Assembly: GCA_947258705.1 (NCBI GenBank)
Contig: CAMYJA010000010.1
Location: 9,489-66,970 of the forward strand
Source of the DNA: an uncultured Hyphomicrobiaceae bacterium
GTDB taxonomy: Bacteria; Pseudomonadota; Alphaproteobacteria; Rhizobiales; CAMYJA01
Reading direction: 5' to 3'
Length of the DNA stretch: 57,482 nucleotides
Both the position numbers and the translations under genes were made by a program. The notes beneath the pieces were generated by a model. That model did not search any database, was not told the origin of the DNA, and saw nothing but the letters and a program-made list of their open reading frames with translations. The first letter of the stretch is position 1. Each line of letters starts with the position of its first letter. Below, piece by piece: positions 57,227 to 57,482 of the stretch.

Positions 57227-57482
57227 TGCCTAGGCATTGGGGGGGGCTGGTGCCGTCGGCGACCCTAGGCCGGTCCGCCTGCCCATCATGCCTGACAAAC
57301 GTTCGCCACGCCCGCAAAGGCGGGTGAGGGCCGGATTCGGCCGGTGCCGCTCATTCGTTCGATCAGGGCCCGAATGTCGGCAATGCAGAGAACTCTGACA
57401 TGGAGGAAGGTGGGCAAATTTGCGATTATGACCCGTGCCAGAGGTTCGCTATAGTCTCGAAAGCTGACAAAGGTCGACTTTC
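57227..57482. other. window end downstream of purH
   Basis: These 256 bases contain no gene that I can support. A short CCCGC/GCGGG hairpin lies at 57311-57324 without a T-tract. A palindrome, AATGCCTAGGCATT (57225-57238), straddles the purH stop. The region is cut off by the window edge. Confidence 0.4.

Overview
The window reads as chromosome of an alphaproteobacterium, most likely of the order Hyphomicrobiales (Rhizobiales). Supporting signs are a DUF2794 protein, a ccmABCDG cytochrome c maturation block divergent from acnA with a DUF1223 gene nearby, a GluQ-RS, and three core genes of the ethylmalonyl-CoA pathway (ecm, ccr, mcd). I cannot name the genus. No integrase, transposase, phage gene or CRISPR array was seen. 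Most of the window is densely packed housekeeping DNA with intact genes.

Layout. 1-6 kb: a small membrane protein, a large unrecognised low-complexity protein with repeated DPF/NPF motifs, a PiT phosphate transporter, argG, a GNAT, a J-domain protein and a GFA-type zinc protein. 6-16 kb: typA/bipA, then ccmABCDG on the minus strand (including a 59-residue ccmD), divergent from acnA, followed by a secreted amidohydrolase and a DUF1223 protein. 16-25 kb: an alpha-2-macroglobulin gene overlapping pbpC (an envelope-protection pair) and an outer-membrane barrel. 25-31 kb: an unusual module of an orphan ParA, a giant double-ATPase (N-terminal AAA-like domain, acidic linker, C-terminal HerA/FtsK-like domain) and an unrecognised 345-residue partner. 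This is the best candidate for an undescribed system.

31-38 kb: small proteins, a CAP-domain lipoprotein, a flippase, a D,D-carboxypeptidase with a very basic tail, tRNA-Leu(CAA), a YqaA/DedA protein and DsbB. Next comes almost 1 kb of noncoding DNA with a perfect 21-bp tandem duplication and a strong hairpin, leading into a 67-residue gene with a strong ribosome binding site and its own terminator. 38.7-45 kb: an isolated soxB, divergent from a HupE/UreJ membrane protein, then an HNH nuclease, an esterase, an AlkA-type glycosylase and gluQ. 45-53 kb: ethylmalonyl-CoA mutase (minus strand) divergent from crotonyl-CoA carboxylase/reductase, methylsuccinyl-CoA dehydrogenase and an SDR. These would assimilate acetyl-CoA without a glyoxylate shunt. 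The upstream regions of ecm and ccr share the octamer CGCAATGC inside palindromic contexts. 53-57 kb: a BI-1/YccA protein, a lipoprotein, DUF2794 and purH, the last behind a long leader with two inverted repeats.

Several genes appear to use TTG starts supported by Shine-Dalgarno spacing (argG, the HupE-like gene, DUF2794, the 345-residue unknown). Start choices below rest on ribosome binding sites and family knowledge, not on experiment. No similarity search was possible, so families are assigned from recognisable motifs and length.
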